From Paludibacteraceae bacterium (GTDB lineage Bacteria > Bacteroidota > Bacteroidia > Bacteroidales > Paludibacteraceae): a DNA stretch of 64,000 nucleotides. Location: positions 1 through 64,000 of the forward strand of contig JAKSNW010000006.1 in NCBI GenBank assembly GCA_024405895.1. The letters run 5' to 3'. Made by a program: the position numbers and the translations under genes. The notes beneath the pieces were generated by a model, which saw nothing but the letters and a program-made list of their open reading frames with translations, was not told where the DNA came from and searched no databases. Numbering within the stretch: position 1 is the stretch's first letter; each line of letters begins with the position of its first letter. Positions 63,861 to 64,000 of the stretch are shown piece after piece.

Positions 63861-64000
63861 TCTTAAAAAATCTAATCCAAATCAGCCTCAGTCCAATTCA
63901 TACGAATTCGCCAGGCATTTGGATAAAGGTTATTGCACCTGGAACCTATGTTCTTCACAAATCCCAAAGGAGCAGATTTATATGTCAGCAACACAAAACC

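Noticed and set aside
63861..64000. tRNA or partial gene at the right edge
   Set aside because: No cloverleaf, T-loop consensus or convincing frame in the last 140 bases.

Overview
The window is chromosomal DNA of a Bacteroidota bacterium, order Bacteroidales by gene content. The promoters I can see have the Bacteroidota -7 box (TAnnTTTG, usually TAnCTTTGC or TACCTTTG). Genes lack Shine-Dalgarno sites. Several families are known mainly from this phylum (DUF3078, DUF4837, DUF6452, DUF6048, DUF6261, the DUF2764 V-ATPase protein). The intact lysine-to-butyrate route and V-type ATPase suggest an anaerobic, amino-acid-fermenting gut or oral species. I cannot name the genus. No rRNA, tRNA, insertion sequence, prophage or CRISPR locus was seen.

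Layout. 0-9.8 kb is housekeeping: aspS, serC, a pair of half-size chromate-family transporters, gcvH, folK, a DUF3078 protein, hflX, and an ECF sigma factor with a membrane partner. 9.9-17.5 kb is a leftward V-type ATPase operon (E, DUF2764, A, B, D, I, K) whose c-ring protein carries the sodium-binding residues known from Enterococcus hirae. A divergent promoter pair separates it from truA. 17.7-29.3 kb runs rightward through a hydrolase, a DUF4837 lipoprotein, pdxA, ruvX, several envelope proteins of unknown role, a GHL10-type hydrolase, a cation/proton antiporter and phoH. 29.5-32.8 kb has a beta-propeller lipoprotein and two leftward repair genes (umuC-like and alkD-like).

33.1-47.8 kb is the metabolic core: fifteen same-strand genes for lysine fermentation. 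Lysine 2,3-aminomutase (KamA), B12-dependent lysine 5,6-aminomutase (KamDE) with its KamB and MutS-like KamC partners, Kdd, Kce and Kal convert lysine to crotonyl-CoA plus acetoacetate. Bcd with EtfAB reduces crotonyl-CoA to butyryl-CoA. A two-subunit CoA-transferase, whose genes lie about 9 kb apart inside the cluster, moves CoA to acetoacetate and releases butyrate. Hbd and a crotonase return acetoacetyl-CoA to crotonyl-CoA. Bifurcating Etf/Bcd and a sodium-coupled ATPase would fit one energy economy, but that link is inference.

48-64 kb holds rsmE, a lipoprotein, a nitroreductase, then a visibly more G+C-rich stretch (about 50.4-61 kb) with tgt, an LptF/G permease, folB, a DUF6261 protein, a BASS transporter, a TSCPD protein, TPR proteins, DedA, aroE and a ClC channel. 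It ends with leftward TraB/GumN and TPR genes.

The most unusual signal is four separate intergenic arrays, at about 0.2, 19.5, 48.0 and 53.5 kb. They are unrelated in sequence but all built on a 42-bp period (one on 84 = 2 x 42). Three have a short palindrome in each unit or half-unit. Forty-two bp is four turns of B-DNA, so the palindromes would lie on one face of the helix. I know of no named system with this architecture.
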